A stretch of 64,000 nucleotides of DNA, from positions 1-64,000 of the forward strand of contig NZ_JAOBPP010000013.1 in NCBI RefSeq assembly GCF_025574465.1, given 5' to 3'. The notes under the pieces were generated by a model. That model was given only the letters and a program-made list of their open reading frames with translations. It was not told where the DNA came from and made no database searches. The position numbers were made by a program, and so were the translations under genes. Positions 8,699-16,401 of this stretch are shown piece by piece. Positions within the stretch are counted from its first letter, which is position 1. Each line of letters starts with the position of its first letter. The DNA is from Kordiimonas aestuarii. Lineage in GTDB: Bacteria; Pseudomonadota; Alphaproteobacteria; Sphingomonadales; Kordiimonadaceae.

Positions 8699-9331
8699 AT
8701 GGCATTGAAAGTCAAAGTATCCAACGACCGAGCCATACTTACGGCTATCGCAATGCTGATTACTGGATGCATTCTGTCGTCCATGAGCATTTCCTTTTTT
8801 GATTCCATGCGCGACGCCGGTCTCAGCCGTTCGCGCTTGTGGTGGGAAATCGTCCTGAACCTGCAGATCCTGTGCGGGGCACTCGTCTGGTTTTCCTTTG
8901 TCGAGCGGATCAAGTCGGCCTCGGGCGCACGCTATTATCTGAGATGTTCACAATTCTTTGTTGCGCTCGTGGCCACGCTGTTGCCCGTTGAAATTGGTTT
9001 GGCTGGCGCAGCCATCGGTTGGTTTGAAAATAAACCCGATATCGCTGACCTGAACTGGATGATCCTGGTGTGTTTGTTGATGTGGTTTACGGGCATGGCT
9101 ATCCCTCTGGTGACACAGCGGCTTACACAGGGACGCTGGCGTGTGCCGCCCTTTTTTAAGGATGTTGACCTACCTCGTATCCTGCTTCGTCTTTCACCGG
9201 TCCTGGCCGCGATTGTGTTGACAATCATTGAAGTAAGTCGAGGCGGGGAACTGCACTATTATTACAGTCCATTTCTGCTTTATCTGCAGGGGGCACTTTC
9301 TTATTTGCTCAGGGCGTTGCGTTTCGAATGA
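8699..9331 (+). CDS. Unknown multi-pass membrane protein, second of the tandem pair
   Basis: A 210-residue paralogue of the preceding gene. It shares the invariant 12-residue stretch WWEIVLNLQILC and the C-terminal YLQGALSYLLRAL, with about six hydrophobic segments. Acidic and aromatic residues in the loops (GWFENKPDIADLNW) are not shared. ATG 8699 has GAAAGGGG upstream. I recognise no named family. The tandem copies suggest a recent duplication and divergence, or two subunits of one membrane complex. Confidence 0.75.
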   Translation: MALKVKVSNDRAILTAIAMLITGCILSSMSISFFDSMRDAGLSRSRLWWEIVLNLQILCGALVWFSFVERIKSASGARYYLRCSQFFVALVATLLPVEIGLAGAAIGWFENKPDIADLNWMILVCLLMWFTGMAIPLVTQRLTQGRWRVPPFFKDVDLPRILLRLSPVLAAIVLTIIEVSRGGELHYYYSPFLLYLQGALSYLLRALRFE

Positions 9332-9357
9332 GCTGACAGCACGCGTATAAAGAAGGC

Positions 9358-9840
9358 ATGCAGATGAAAATATTGTGCGAGAGCAGCGACTACACCGACA
9401 TTCTGATCAAGAAATCCCTGCTGGAGCAGGCAGGCTTTCTCGTGCACATGGACAATTTTGAAGCAGGCAGTGTGATGCCGCATCTGGCGCTGTCCCTCGG
9501 CTTTCGGCTCTGGGTGCCGGGTGAAGAATATGAGGAGGCGCTTGCTGTCCTTCGTGAAGCAGAAGTGCCTGCGGTGGCGGGTGATACAGATGCGATCGAC
9601 CCGGTTGATATGTGCCCAAGTTGTGGGTCGCAAAATGTTACGCGTTACAGGTCTCCGCTTTGGCTTCCCGTCCTTGTGATTCTGGAAATTCTAATGCCTG
9701 CGCCCGGTGGCAATCGCCGTAAGTGCCGCGACTGCGGGCACAAATATAAAACAAGCGGCCCAGAGCTAACCGGGCCACTTGCATTTCTGATCATCGCGAT
9801 TGCTGTACTGTCGCTGTTTTCCTGGTTCGCGGTCCCTTAG
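9358..9840 (+). CDS. DUF2007-type protein with split zinc ribbon and membrane segments
   Basis: A 160-residue protein. Residues 1-70 form a PII-like DUF2007 domain (LCESSDYTDILIKKSLLEQAGF, written in part: KSLLEQAGFLVHMDN). Then CPSCGSQNVT and CRDCGHKY supply four cysteines of a zinc ribbon. A hydrophobic stretch (LWLPVLVILEILMPAPG) lies between the two Cys pairs, and a C-terminal membrane segment (LAFLIIAIAVLSLFSWFAV) ends the protein. The stop TAG (9838-9840) overlaps the ychF stop on the other strand in a shared TTAG. Function unknown; a membrane-linked sensor or adaptor is a guess. Confidence 0.78.
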   Translation: MQMKILCESSDYTDILIKKSLLEQAGFLVHMDNFEAGSVMPHLALSLGFRLWVPGEEYEEALAVLREAEVPAVAGDTDAIDPVDMCPSCGSQNVTRYRSPLWLPVLVILEILMPAPGGNRRKCRDCGHKYKTSGPELTGPLAFLIIAIAVLSLFSWFAVP

Positions 9841-10940
9841 TTCGCGAAACGGAAGTGCAGCACGTCGCCATCAACGACGATATATTCCTTGCCCTCAAGG
9901 CGCATCTTGCCGCCGTCCTTGGCGCCTTGTTCGCCGCCAAGGCTGACGAAGTCATTGTAGGCGACAGTCTCAGCGCGGATGAAGCCCTTCTCGAAGTCGG
10001 TGTGGATCACGCCAGCCGCTTGTGGTGCCTTGGTGCCTTTGGTGATGGTCCAGGCGCGGGCTTCCTTGGGGCCTACCGTGAAGTAGGTGATCAACTCAAG
10101 AAGGTCGTAGCCGGCGCGGATAACGCGCGCGAGGCCGGTCTGGCCAAGGCCAAGCGTCTCAAGAAACTCGCCTTTTTCGTCCTCGTCTTCAAGCTGGGCA
10201 ATCTCGGCTTCAACAGCCGCTGAGATCACCACGCAGCCGGCGCCTTGTTTGGCGGCCATTTCTTCAACCGCCCTTGAGTAATCATTACCGGTGGCGGCGT
10301 TGTCTTCATCGACGTTGCAGATGTAGAGGATCGGCTTGGATGTCAGCAACTGCATCCCCTGCAGTGTCTGTTCCTCTTCTTCGTTGTTTACTTCAACGAG
10401 GCGCGCAGGTTGGCCTTCCCTCAGCAGTGGGATAACGCGGTCGATCATGTCCATGATGGCCTTGGCTTCCTTGTCACCGCCCCGTACGCGACGACCAAGG
10501 CCATGAATACGACCTTCAAGGCTCTCGAGGTCAGCCAGCATCAGTTCTGTTTCAATTGTCTCGGCATCGGCAACGGGGTCAACGCGTCCGTCAACGTGTG
10601 TGATGTCGTCATCCTCAAAGCAGCGCAGCACATGGCAGATGGCATCGGTTTCACGAATATTGGCCAGAAACTGGTTGCCAAGACCCTCGCCCTTGGACGC
10701 GCCGCGCACAAGGCCTGCGATATCGACAAAAGAAAGCTGGGTCGGGATAACTGCCTTGCTTTCTGCGATCGCTGCCAGTTTGTATAGGCGTTCGTCCGGT
10801 ACTGGCACCTGACCTACGTTTGGCTCAATGGTGCAGAACGGATAATTGGCCGCAGCGGCATTTGCTGTATTGGTGAGCGCGTTGAAAAGTGTCGATTTGC
10901 CAACGTTTGGCAGGCCGACGATGCCACATTTGAAACCCAT
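9837..10940 (-). CDS. ychF: Redox-regulated ATPase YchF (Obg-like)
   Basis: A 367-residue OBG-family P-loop protein: G1 GLPNVGKSTLFNAL at the N-terminus, DIAGLVRGASKGEGLGNQFL (G3 and switch region), a central coiled-coil insert, and a C-terminal TGS domain (ELITYFTVGPKEARAW to EGKEYIVVDGDVLHFRF). YchF prefers ATP over GTP and binds ribosomes. The start codon shares one base with the pth stop (10940), so the two are coupled. It is the last gene of the rplY-pth-ychF set. Confidence 0.97.
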   Translation of the reverse strand: MGFKCGIVGLPNVGKSTLFNALTNTANAAAANYPFCTIEPNVGQVPVPDERLYKLAAIAESKAVIPTQLSFVDIAGLVRGASKGEGLGNQFLANIRETDAICHVLRCFEDDDITHVDGRVDPVADAETIETELMLADLESLEGRIHGLGRRVRGGDKEAKAIMDMIDRVIPLLREGQPARLVEVNNEEEEQTLQGMQLLTSKPILYICNVDEDNAATGNDYSRAVEEMAAKQGAGCVVISAAVEAEIAQLEDEDEKGEFLETLGLGQTGLARVIRAGYDLLELITYFTVGPKEARAWTITKGTKAPQAAGVIHTDFEKGFIRAETVAYNDFVSLGGEQGAKDGGKMRLEGKEYIVVDGDVLHFRFAN

Positions 10941-11659
10941 TATTCGTCTCCTTTATCCGTCCGCCCCATCAGGGCTTTGAGGACGGCGGCCATCGGGCCA
11001 TCATTTGATTTATTCTCTTTAGCAGCCACAGGCTTGGTCCCGGGCGCTTTGGTTTTTTCGGTATTGGTTCTCTTGTGGCCGTTCGGGCGCTGAGGCTGCA
11101 GCCTACGGGCAACCTCGGTCATGAAACGGGGATTGTCACGATCGGCGAGAAATCCTGCTTCGTTGGCTATCGCGGCCAGCATGTCCTCAAGTGTGTTTTG
11201 CTCGGCTTTGGCAAAATCGCCCAGTACATGCCCGTGCACACGAGCTTTGTCGCCAGGGTGCCCAATGCCGATGCGCACACGGGTGAAATCCGGGCCTATA
11301 TGTGACGAAATGGAACGAATGCCGTTGTGCCCGGCGGCGCCGCCACCAATCTTCACCTTGATCTTACCAAAAGCGAGGTCAAGTTCGTCATAAAACACCA
11401 CAATGTCCTCGGGTGTCAGCTTGAAGAAGCGCATGGCTTCGCCAACCGATTGCCCTGAGTTATTCATGAATGTTTGTGGTTTTAGGAGCAGGAGCTTTTC
11501 GCTGCCCAACCGGCCCTCGTAGGTATCCGCATGCCAGCGTTTTGGCCCTGCCGAAAAATTATGGCGCTCAACAATCCTGTCGAGCGCCATGAAGCCAACA
11601 TTGTGCCGGTGTTTTTCATAAGCGCTGCCCGGGTTGCCTAAACCGACAAAAAGCAGCAT
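10940..11659 (-). CDS. pth: Peptidyl-tRNA hydrolase with basic C-terminal tail
   Basis: It recycles peptidyl-tRNA released from stalled ribosomes. The core shows FVGLGNPGSAYEKHRHNVGF (with the catalytic His), LKPQTFMNNSGQSV and DELDLAFGKIKVK, followed by GGGAAGHNGIRSI. At 239 residues it is about 45 longer than the E. coli enzyme. The extra C-terminal tail is rich in Lys, Arg, Asn and Pro (QRPNGHKRTNTEKTKAPG) and is probably disordered. It sits between rplY and ychF, the common alphaproteobacterial order. Confidence 0.97.
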   Translation of the reverse strand: MLLFVGLGNPGSAYEKHRHNVGFMALDRIVERHNFSAGPKRWHADTYEGRLGSEKLLLLKPQTFMNNSGQSVGEAMRFFKLTPEDIVVFYDELDLAFGKIKVKIGGGAAGHNGIRSISSHIGPDFTRVRIGIGHPGDKARVHGHVLGDFAKAEQNTLEDMLAAIANEAGFLADRDNPRFMTEVARRLQPQRPNGHKRTNTEKTKAPGTKPVAAKENKSNDGPMAAVLKALMGRTDKGDE

Positions 11660-11684
11660 GGGAAACTCCCTCCGGCCAATGCAA

Positions 11685-11703
11685 GGGGCGCAAAAAGCGC
11701 CCC
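11685..11703 (-). promoter_or_regulatory. Intercistronic GC hairpin between rplY and pth
   Basis: A perfect 7-bp stem, GGGGCGC / GCGCCCC, with a five-base loop, lies just after the rplY stop and before the pth start. On the minus strand the loop is TTTTT and the stem is followed by TTGCATTGG, not a full T-run. It may act as a partial terminator or an RNA-stability element that lets rplY outproduce pth; this is inference. Confidence 0.5.
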
Positions 11704-11710
11704 TCAGGTA

Positions 11711-12349
11711 TTAGTCTTCGCTGTCGTCAGCGTCGTCATCAGCTTCGGCATCATCATCAGCTGCATTTTCAGCAGATTTGAGGCCGGATGGTGCAACGAT
11801 CGCACAGATGACAAAGTCACGATCTGTAATCGTCGGCGTGCAGCCTTTCGGCAGGTTCACGTTGCTGATTTTCACGGAGTCGTTGATGTCGAGCTCGGAA
11901 ATATCCGCTTCGATGAATTCCGGAATGGAATCAGCAGGAACGTGCAGTTCAATTTCGTGACGGGTGTGGTTGATGACACCACCACGGCGCAGGCCTGGGC
12001 ACTTCTCTTCACCGACCACTTTAACCGGCACTTCCATCACGACCTCGGCACCCTTGCCAAGGCGCAGGAAATCGATGTGGATAGGAAGGTCAGTTACAGG
12101 GTGGAGTTGCAGGTCACGCGGCAGAACGGTTGTTTTCTTTTTGCCAACTTTAACTTCAAACGTGTGGGACATGAAGCCGCCACGGTTGAGCAGACGGATA
12201 ATTTCGTTCTGCGGGATCTGGATCGATTCCGGGTCTTTGTTGTCGCCGTAGATTACAGCAGGTACTTTACCTGCACGACGCGCGGCGCGGGAGGCTCCCT
12301 TACCAATCCGTTCGCGCGGCTCAGCAACGATAGTAACAGCTTTTGCCAT
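11711..12349 (-). CDS. rplY: 50S ribosomal protein L25/general stress protein Ctc
   Basis: Binds 5S rRNA in the large ribosomal subunit. The real start is ATG 12349 (MAKAVTIVAEPRERIGKGAS), with TTGGAGAAATAG upstream. A longer open frame to 12499 has no L25 homology. The 212-residue product has the N-terminal L25 domain (GKVPAVIYGDN, FEVKVGKKKTTVLPRDLQLH) and the C-terminal TL5/CTC beta domain, then a highly acidic tail (AADDDAEADDDADDSED). It is the first gene of rplY-pth-ychF. Confidence 0.96.
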   Translation of the reverse strand: MAKAVTIVAEPRERIGKGASRAARRAGKVPAVIYGDNKDPESIQIPQNEIIRLLNRGGFMSHTFEVKVGKKKTTVLPRDLQLHPVTDLPIHIDFLRLGKGAEVVMEVPVKVVGEEKCPGLRRGGVINHTRHEIELHVPADSIPEFIEADISELDINDSVKISNVNLPKGCTPTITDRDFVICAIVAPSGLKSAENAADDDAEADDDADDSED

Positions 12350-12732
12350 TCTATTTCTCCAAACTATGAACTCAGGGCCAGACCATCCGACCCGGAGACC
12401 GCCACTTCCTCCAGGGATGCAAGGGCGGGGTTCCCGATGCAGGCGATCCCACAACGGTCGGGCGCGATTTACCGCGAAATGCAGGGAAATGCAAGGCACA
12501 AACGCCCGATTTACGATGTAAACGCGGATTCTCGCAGATTCGCCTCTCCTGAGAGCTTCAACGCAGCTCCAAGGGGGGCAGCACGCGGAGAGTGCCTGTT
12601 ATTGGTGTCGTTACACCTACAGGGGTTGTCTTGCAGGCAAAGGACATGCTTCGTAGTGAAAAATACGGCAGAATAATAGGAATTATACCGACATTGGGCT
12701 ACTCTGTTAGGAAGTATTTTGGGAGAATATCT
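12350..12732. other. Divergent intergenic region, rplY / periplasmic protein
   Basis: About 380 bases separating rplY (minus) from the plus-strand binding-type gene. It should hold both promoters. Visible details are a short direct repeat (AAATGCAGGG, AAATGCAAGG near 12477-12496) and a C/G-rich stretch around 12570-12590. I cannot assign -35/-10 boxes or any RNA with confidence. Confidence 0.4.
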
Positions 12733-13533
12733 GTGGGCACCAAGCTGCTACGGCACGGAATGCAGTTTCTTGCCGTATTTGTGATCATTGCATATGCTAA
12801 TGGTCTTTCGTTGGCTGACGATAAACCGACCAGGGTTCAGGTTGGTGGATATCAGTTTGAGCCTTTTGTTGAAGGGCAGGGCGGGCTTTCCGTCGCGTTT
12901 GCCCGGTTTTTGAATGAACGTCAAAATAGCTATATTTTCGACTTTGTAGAGATTCCTGCACGCCGTCGCTACGAGTTGTTGACCAGCGGACGGATCGACA
13001 TGATCTTTTTCGAGATGCCTCTGTGGGGGTGGACGGACGTTGCGGCCGAGATTGAGACCACAATACCCCTTATTCGGGGACGGGAAGTTTTTGTATCTCG
13101 GGTCGATCATCCGTTAAGGCAGCAGGTTTTTGACGAGCTGCAAAAACGGAAAATTGCAGTAACATTTGGATATCATTACGCGTTTTCCGGTTTTGAGTCT
13201 GACCCCGACGATATGCGTGAAAAGTTTGATTTGGTATTTTCGCAATCTCAGCGTCACACTCTGAGGCACGTATTAGCAGGCAATGCAGATATTGCGGTGG
13301 TTAACGATGCTTTCCTCGCGCGCGAGCTGAAAACAAATGCAGGGCTTACCGACAAGATACTCATGGCGGACCGAGTTGACCAACGCTATGAACTGCCGTT
13401 GCTGTTGAGGCGAGATAGCCCGGTGGAGCTGAAAGCGTTGAATAATATTTTAGCCAAAGTTATAAGTGATGGCAGTTTCAACACCTTCATGGCGTCACAA
13501 GGCTTGGCGTCATTTTCTCTGCCCTCCGACTGA
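12733..13533 (+). CDS. Orphan periplasmic binding-type protein (SBP_bac_3-like)
   Basis: About 266 residues. Start GTG 12733 is chosen because GGGAGA lies six bases upstream and it gives a proper signal peptide (LLRHGMQFLAVFVIIAYANG, cleavage near SLA-DD). The mature part has the layout of a type 2 periplasmic binding protein: VGGYQFEPFVEGQGGLS, RRRYELLTSGRIDMIFFEMP, a hinge region, and LRHVLAGNADIAVVNDAFLA. No permease or ATPase is adjacent, so it is not an obvious ABC component. Such orphans can sense a solute for a kinase or be enzymes. The next gene is a second, diverged member. Confidence 0.7.
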   Translation: MGTKLLRHGMQFLAVFVIIAYANGLSLADDKPTRVQVGGYQFEPFVEGQGGLSVAFARFLNERQNSYIFDFVEIPARRRYELLTSGRIDMIFFEMPLWGWTDVAAEIETTIPLIRGREVFVSRVDHPLRQQVFDELQKRKIAVTFGYHYAFSGFESDPDDMREKFDLVFSQSQRHTLRHVLAGNADIAVVNDAFLARELKTNAGLTDKILMADRVDQRYELPLLLRRDSPVELKALNNILAKVISDGSFNTFMASQGLASFSLPSD

Positions 13534-13553
13534 TTTAAGAGTTTTCTTAGCCC

Positions 13554-14279
13554 GTGATTAGTTTTCGATTACCGTTTGCGGTCACCATTTTTTTCTCTCT
13601 GTTTACAGGTGTTTCGGCCCATTTCCCGGCAAAGCCGGAGATCGGGCCCGCGTTGGTGCGTGTCGCCACTCATGGCCAGGGGTTTTATGCCCATCCGGGC
13701 AAGGGCCTCTCGCTCGAGGGGCGAGGCATCGACTATCTTAAATGTGCTCTCGGCAAGATGAACAGACAGTTCGCGGTAACCGTCATGCCGATGGCGCGGT
13801 CGAAAGCGCGAGGAAACGAAGGCCTGTATGATATATGGTTTCCGGTGGTTGACGATGGTCGGCAGCACGTATCCGACCATTTCGTTGGACCAATCGGCAC
13901 CATGAGCCTTTATTGGATTCTTCGCAAAGGGGCGGCGGCCGTCACACTTGAGAGCAAAGTTTCGGCCTTTCCGGGCTCGGCTGCCGCCGCTTTTCTCAAG
14001 CGAGAAGGGTATGATTTGCAAAAGGGGTCTGATGACGCCAACCGGATGGTCTTGAGCGTCCTGGAGGGAGAGGTCGATGCGCTCCTGGCACCGGATTTTC
14101 GGTCTCTCCTGGCGCCAGGCGCGCTTCAACTGGCGGATAGCCTTGAGTTTCAGTTGCTCACTGAGGATCCGGTGGGTTTCAGGCTGCAAGCCGTGTTCCA
14201 ACAAAGTTTTCCCGCCTTCAAGAATGCTTTTCAGCAGGCTGTTACAACGTGCCAATCGAGCCTTGGGTACGGCAACTGA
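13554..14279 (+). CDS. Second orphan periplasmic binding-type protein
   Basis: A 241-residue protein with a signal peptide (FAVTIFFSLFTGVSA) from GTG 13554. It shows a bacterial-solute-binding pattern: RVATHGQGFYAHPGKGLSLEGRGIDYLKCALGKM in part (GRGIDYLKCALGKMNRQF), VMPMARSKARGNEGLYDIWF, and LSVLEGEVDALLAPDFRSLL. It lies 20 bases after the preceding gene, in the same direction, so probably one transcript. No transporter neighbours. A conserved Cys pair (KCALGK; TTCQSS) could form a disulfide. Ligand unknown. Confidence 0.68.
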   Translation: MISFRLPFAVTIFFSLFTGVSAHFPAKPEIGPALVRVATHGQGFYAHPGKGLSLEGRGIDYLKCALGKMNRQFAVTVMPMARSKARGNEGLYDIWFPVVDDGRQHVSDHFVGPIGTMSLYWILRKGAAAVTLESKVSAFPGSAAAAFLKREGYDLQKGSDDANRMVLSVLEGEVDALLAPDFRSLLAPGALQLADSLEFQLLTEDPVGFRLQAVFQQSFPAFKNAFQQAVTTCQSSLGYGN

Positions 14280-14290
14280 TAGCCCCGGAC

Positions 14291-14321
14291 AAAAAAGCCC
14301 CGACTATAGGGTCGGGGCTTT
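14291..14321 (-). terminator. Rho-independent terminator of prs
   Basis: A perfect 11-bp stem (AAAGCCCCGAC, 14294-14304, with 14311-14321) around a six-base loop. Read on the minus strand it is followed by six T (the A-run 14291-14296), so it ends prs. In the plus direction only three T follow, which may weakly end the binding-protein transcript. Confidence 0.88.
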
Positions 14322-14343
14322 GGAAATTTTCAGGCGGAAAGCT

Positions 14344-15282
14344 TTAGTCGAACAGGCTTGAAACACTTGTTTCATGGGCGATGCGATTCATCGCTTCAGC
14401 CAACAACGGCGCCACTGTTACAACCCGAATTTTCGGGTTGGCGTTGCACGCTTCGGTCGGGCGGATACTGTCGGTGATGACAAGCTCATCCATCACGCTG
14501 TTCTCAATGCGCTCGTATGCCGGGCCTGATAGTACCCCATGAGCTACATACGCTGATACCGAGCTGGCACCGGCGGAATGCAGGGCCTTGGCCGCGTTAC
14601 AGAGCGTTCCTGCACTGTCGACGATGTCATCCACCAGCACGCAGTGATAATCTTTCACGTCACCAACGATATGCATCACTTCCGAAATACCGGCGCGTTC
14701 GCGGCGTTTGTCGATGATGGCAATAGGGGCATCAAGGCGTTTTGCATATGCCCGCGCCCGTACCACGCCACCAACGTCAGGAGACACGATCATGGTTTTC
14801 TTGCCCGCGTATTTTTCCTTCAGGTCACGCACAAGCACCGGCATCGCATAAAGGTTGTCGGTCGGGATATCGAAGAAACCCTGGATCTGACCTGCGTGCA
14901 GGTCCATCGTCAGTACGCGGTCAGCGCCCGCTGTGGTGATCAGATTTGCCACCAGCTTTGCGGAAATCGGCGTACGCGGGCCGGGCTTCCGGTCCTGACG
15001 GGCATAACCGAAATAGGGAATGACGGCTGTAATGCGGCGGGCAGAGGCGCGCTTGAGCGCATCAATACACACCAGGAGCTCCATCATGTGGTCATTAGCC
15101 GGAAAGTTGGTCGGCTGGATCAGGAAAACATCTTCACCGCGGACGTTTTCATGAATTTCAACAAAGACTTCCTGATCGGAAAAACGTTTAACCGCCGCTT
15201 TGGCAAGCGGCATGTTGAGATAGGCGGCGATGGCTTCCGCCAGTTCCGGGTTTGAGTTCCCGGTCAGGATCTTCATGCCCAT
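14344..15282 (-). CDS. prs: Ribose-phosphate pyrophosphokinase (PRPP synthase)
   Basis: Makes PRPP from ribose-5-phosphate and ATP for nucleotide, His and Trp synthesis. Start ATG 15282 has GGAGG five bases upstream; a second ATG two codons later is possible. Motifs: [36 protein letters not shown] in part, [20 protein letters not shown] (ATP loop), [28 protein letters not shown], and [13 protein letters not shown], the PRPP-binding loop. 312 residues, normal length. Confidence 0.97.
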   Translation of the reverse strand: MGMKILTGNSNPELAEAIAAYLNMPLAKAAVKRFSDQEVFVEIHENVRGEDVFLIQPTNFPANDHMMELLVCIDALKRASARRITAVIPYFGYARQDRKPGPRTPISAKLVANLITTAGADRVLTMDLHAGQIQGFFDIPTDNLYAMPVLVRDLKEKYAGKKTMIVSPDVGGVVRARAYAKRLDAPIAIIDKRRERAGISEVMHIVGDVKDYHCVLVDDIVDSAGTLCNAAKALHSAGASSVSAYVAHGVLSGPAYERIENSVMDELVITDSIRPTEACNANPKIRVVTVAPLLAEAMNRIAHETSVSSLFD

Positions 15283-15432
15283 AAAGGCCTCCGTGCAATG
15301 AAGATGTTGCGTGTGCGGTTCGTTTAACAGCGTGACGCGGGGCTGTAAAGCCGCGAGGGCACACAGGGGCACATTTGAGCGATGATTGGCGCAAAACAGG
15401 ACTTCACAACACTAATATTACAAAACTTGGCT

Positions 15433-16194
15433 TCACGCAGACAGCATGATTGCCGACAGTTGGCGGCCGTAGTCGGTTTCTTTACGGTGAGTCGTGCGCC
15501 GATAAGAGAAATGATGGCCGCTTGTGTAAGTGTCGACGCTGGTGTTGACGATCTGGCTCAAGCCAGCACTCTTGAGGCGCATTGTCACAAAGCCAGGTAA
15601 GTCGAACTGGAAATGATTTTTATCGTTGCCAGAGGTGAAGAACGCTGCCCAATCGGGATCAGCATCGGTAAAACGTATGTAGAAATCCGTGCCGACTTCA
15701 TAGCTGGCCTGCTGGATGGTAGGGCCTATCGCGGCGACAATTCTGGCGCGTTGAGCGCCATGTGCTTCCATCAGGCTTATTGTGCTGTCAATAATGCCAT
15801 CTGCGGCGCCCTTCCAGCCCGCATGCGCGGCACCAATGACGCCCGCAGCGCTGTCCTCAAATAGTATTGGTGTGCAATCGGCCGTCAGGATACCAAGGAT
15901 AAGGCCGGGCTGGTTGGTCACCATGGCATCTGCCTTTGGCCGGTTGTCTCCCCAGTCTTCGGTGACAAATACCGCGGTGTTTCCATGGACCTGATAGCAG
16001 CTGAGTACAGGCGTTTCACGGTCGCCAGAGATGATTTTCGCGGCAATTTTGCGGTTCTCAGCGACAGATTTCACCGCGTCGTGTGAGCCCGGGCCGCAAT
16101 TAAGGCCTTGATATATACCCTCTGACATACCGTCTTCCCGGCTCAGAAATGCATGGGAAGAGTCAAAAGCTGAAACTCTCAAATGTGCGCTCAT
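15433..16194 (-). CDS. pgeF: Purine nucleoside phosphorylase / peptidoglycan editing factor PgeF (YfiH, laccase domain)
   Basis: A 253-residue multicopper-oxidoreductase-like (DUF152) protein. Signatures: LNCGPGSHD, LSCYQVHGNTAVFV, LGILTADCTPILF, IGAAHAGWKGAADGII and SYRRTTHRKETDYGRQLS. The zinc-site His and Cys residues are present. Homologues act as purine nucleoside phosphorylases and remove misincorporated residues from peptidoglycan precursors. ATG 16194 has AAAGG six bases upstream and is preferred over TTG 16209. In many alphaproteobacteria it directly follows lgt-midA; here a plus-strand amidohydrolase lies between. Confidence 0.93.
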   Translation of the reverse strand: MSAHLRVSAFDSSHAFLSREDGMSEGIYQGLNCGPGSHDAVKSVAENRKIAAKIISGDRETPVLSCYQVHGNTAVFVTEDWGDNRPKADAMVTNQPGLILGILTADCTPILFEDSAAGVIGAAHAGWKGAADGIIDSTISLMEAHGAQRARIVAAIGPTIQQASYEVGTDFYIRFTDADPDWAAFFTSGNDKNHFQFDLPGFVTMRLKSAGLSQIVNTSVDTYTSGHHFSYRRTTHRKETDYGRQLSAIMLSA

Positions 16195-16401
16195 TATGTG
16201 CCTTTGCAATTACCGTGAATGGCGTGGGTCAACTATAGGAAAACACGTTTCAAAAAACAGATATTTTAGCAAAATGGCTGTTGCTGATCTTGTATTGTTT
16301 GACAAAGCGCCATCCGCGCTTTCCTGGTTGGCACAGATAGTATGTTGTAATACGTCCAAAAGTTTCCATATATCGATTTGATATAGTGGGGAGCTAACAG
16401 A

